64,000 bases of DNA from Terrimonas pollutisoli (GTDB lineage Bacteria > Bacteroidota > Bacteroidia > Chitinophagales > Chitinophagaceae), in NCBI RefSeq assembly GCF_029360765.1, contig NZ_JARKNA010000004.1, positions 1 to 64,000 on the forward strand, in the 5' to 3' direction. Shown here one piece after another: positions 63,401-64,000 of this stretch. The notes beneath the pieces were generated by a model. The model saw nothing but the letters and a program-made list of their open reading frames with translations. It was not told the origin of the DNA and did no database searches. How positions within the stretch are numbered: position 1 is the first letter of the stretch; the number at the start of each line of letters is the position of its first letter. The position numbers and the translations under genes were made by a program.

Positions 63401-63894
63401 CGCCAGCGATTGGCACAGATTATTTTTATGTAGGTAATGCACAACCCAAATTGCTGATGGGATGGAGCAATAGTCTCCGATATAAAAAGTTTGACGTCAA
63501 TTTCTTTTTCCGCGGTGTGTTTGGTCATAAGATATTCAATGCTACAAGGGCCGATCTTTCTTATGTGAGTGCGGCCACAGCCAACAACATATTGGTAAGC
63601 GCCGGGGATGACAAAATTGCGGATGGTAAGAACTCATTTTACTCCACCCGTTATATTGAAAAGGGAGATTATGTAAAGTTGGACAATGCAACACTGGCTT
63701 ATACTTTTTCTAAGCCAGTGAAAGGATTGAACAGTGTCAGGTTATATGTTACTGGCAATAATTTATTTACCATCACCGGCTACAAGGGAATAGATCCTGA
63801 GATCAACCAGGGTGGTATAGCGCCGGGCATTGATTACAATAACTTTTATCCAAAAACACGCACCATCCTGTTTGGTTTAAATGTTTCATTTTAA
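60487..63894 (+). CDS. SusC/RagA-family TonB-linked transporter with STN signalling domain
   Basis: 1135 aa from ATG 60487, chosen because a signal-like segment (MRVSFLMISILAFSAQVLLA) follows after a short N-terminal extension. The STN domain comes next (FITLELKNETLTTAFKKIEK, SSTLELLLKNTDLSFRQV, about 50-120), then the carboxypeptidase-regulatory-like domain (GVVINEETDLPVENVSVVIKG), plug (VVVVGYGKSSRKNLSSAV, GASTVNSPGGPFYVIDGVPG) and a barrel ending ILFGLNVSF. The STN should signal ligand binding to the FecR protein encoded just upstream. Expected partner SusD is not in the window, presumably beyond its right edge. Confidence 0.95.
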   Translation: MQLFIARVGGSGAVPGRALISKSNFVLIMRVSFLMISILAFSAQVLLAKNTSGQSIEETFITLELKNETLTTAFKKIEKLTDYLFAYQRQQVDGYKVSIEKAKRSVSSTLELLLKNTDLSFRQVGNSIIIYQKNGKAIASFNNEVEKSAAVADTTISGVVINEETDLPVENVSVVIKGQKGGTITDANGQFRLTTDNLSGILVISSVGYEAQQLDLSGRSSFRVVLKPNTRKLDEVVVVGYGKSSRKNLSSAVTTIKPEDLNRGAISDVGQLLQGKVAGLNITASGDPNKPAAVVLRGASTVNSPGGPFYVIDGVPGADIATVAPDDIASLDVLKDAAATAIYGNRAANGVIMITTKRGRKGQVQTSYNGYVGIENVSNNLDLMDAAQLRAYIAANGAAFSPNDDKGATTDWQKAIQRPTAISHNHNLSFSGGGEHSTYSASLNFLDKEGILTRSRLRRVIGRLAIEQYALNDKIKFGLNIANSNSNANYVPLQNVVLLQAAKHLPISPVMNEDGTYFENLNTTGYFNPVAIIDNAKDDAKYNTVTGNFTTEIKLPFDLTFNTNLAYQKTTSLRGEYYGSYYGKYPTSNFYNNPDPGIDIAHTLIGNLFGVNGSALRSSYQNTFKTLEAFLTWNRKFGFHTVNAVVGYSWQENTNGEGFQASSTNFQNDQIGYNNLSAGNPYAISSYRIGLGAGQTYSQIRQISDFGRINYNYKDKYLLQASIRRDGSSVFGKNTQWGYFPSAGLAWRISNESFMQNQDIFNDLKLRASYGVTGNSGGINAFNSQLLYGLQGQFYNAGPWDNAIVPTQSNNADLKWEEVSTTNIGLDFTILKNKLSGSIDYYQKETTDMLFYIRVSPSLVPGGRIAVNGGSLENKGIELTLNATPVSKTDFSWTTTLNLAHNKNLVTSLSNPYTNGDSTRYSDPEGPGQTGATLQLLKVGKPIGQFFSLEYAGKDANGVSQFYKKDKTLTTAPAIGTDYFYVGNAQPKLLMGWSNSLRYKKFDVNFFFRGVFGHKIFNATRADLSYVSAATANNILVSAGDDKIADGKNSFYSTRYIEKGDYVKLDNATLAYTFSKPVKGLNSVRLYVTGNNLFTITGYKGIDPEINQGGIAPGIDYNNFYPKTRTILFGLNVSF

Positions 63895-64000
63895 TAACGA
63901 CTAACCATTACGAAATATGAAATGAGCTATAAAGATTTTCGGGCAAATTCATATCAACCGCGAAGAAAATTTTTATGGCGAATTCCATTTGGCCAGAAAA

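Noticed and set aside
63922..64000. Open frame MSYKDFRANSYQPRR running off the right edge
   Set aside because: Only 26 codons, no signal peptide or SusD-like start, so it cannot be separated from chance; SusD may begin beyond the edge.

Overview
The window looks like chromosome from a member of the Bacteroidota, probably Chitinophagaceae (inference from content; no marker gene such as 16S is present). The evidence is SusC/SusD and TonB-linked receptors, an ECF sigma/FecR/SusC(STN) relay, a Porin_10-type barrel, Bacteroidota-style TAnnTTTG promoters just ahead of start codons, and GGGG-rich and 'GTCAGAAGTCAG' intergenic repeats. No rRNA, tRNA, CRISPR array, transposase or phage gene was seen.

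Layout. 1-6.7 kb: ordinary chromosome with an MBL-fold hydrolase, a decayed outer-membrane gene, a DUF4406 protein, a Crp-family regulator, an FGE-like lipoprotein, sucC and a purine nucleoside phosphorylase. 6.85-8.9 kb: a Porin_10 barrel that seems to lack an ATG. 8.95-27.5 kb: an 18.6-kb, all-plus-strand copper/heavy-metal resistance island. It holds two HYC_CC_PP proteins, four HMA or HMBD metal-binding proteins, a TlpA-like thioredoxin, two outer-membrane proteins, an AraC regulator with a CxxC metal-binding head, a DUF3347 lipoprotein, a CusA/CzcA pump broken by an in-frame TAA, a TolC channel, two CusB-like adaptors, a P-loop ATPase, an SRPBCC protein and a CPH-type P1B ATPase. 27.6-35.6 kb: a SusC/SusD pair and a divergent TonB receptor whose upstream region carries an 11-bp-periodic array with DtxR-box geometry. 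35.7-39.1 kb: tex, a Uma2 protein and a cupin. 39.2-48.8 kb: a dispersed amide-bond cluster with a permuted ATP-grasp-like protein, a class I glutamine amidotransferase, a GCS2-type carboxylate-amine ligase, a canonical ATP-grasp and a divergent esterase. It is interrupted by a nested inverted-repeat element, an ORF6N pseudogene, a hypothetical secreted protein, an amidohydrolase and a second Uma2 protein. 48.9-51.3 kb: another TonB receptor. 51.5-58.3 kb: a TetR-controlled HAE1 RND efflux operon with two matching operators. 58.6-63.9 kb: ECF sigma, FecR anti-sigma and a SusC with STN domain; the expected SusD lies beyond the edge.

Working picture. The metal island would sense copper (AraC with CxxC head), bind it in the periplasm (HMA, HMBD and HYC_CC_PP proteins) and export it (P1B ATPase, Cus-type RND), although the RND pump is interrupted in this sequence. 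The strongest candidate for an under-described system is the amidoligase/ATP-grasp/GATase/esterase set at 39-49 kb, predicted to make or modify a small peptide-like amide. The most notable regulatory signals are the CTAAA/TTTAG array at 32476-32513 and the TetR palindromes at 51481 and 52132.
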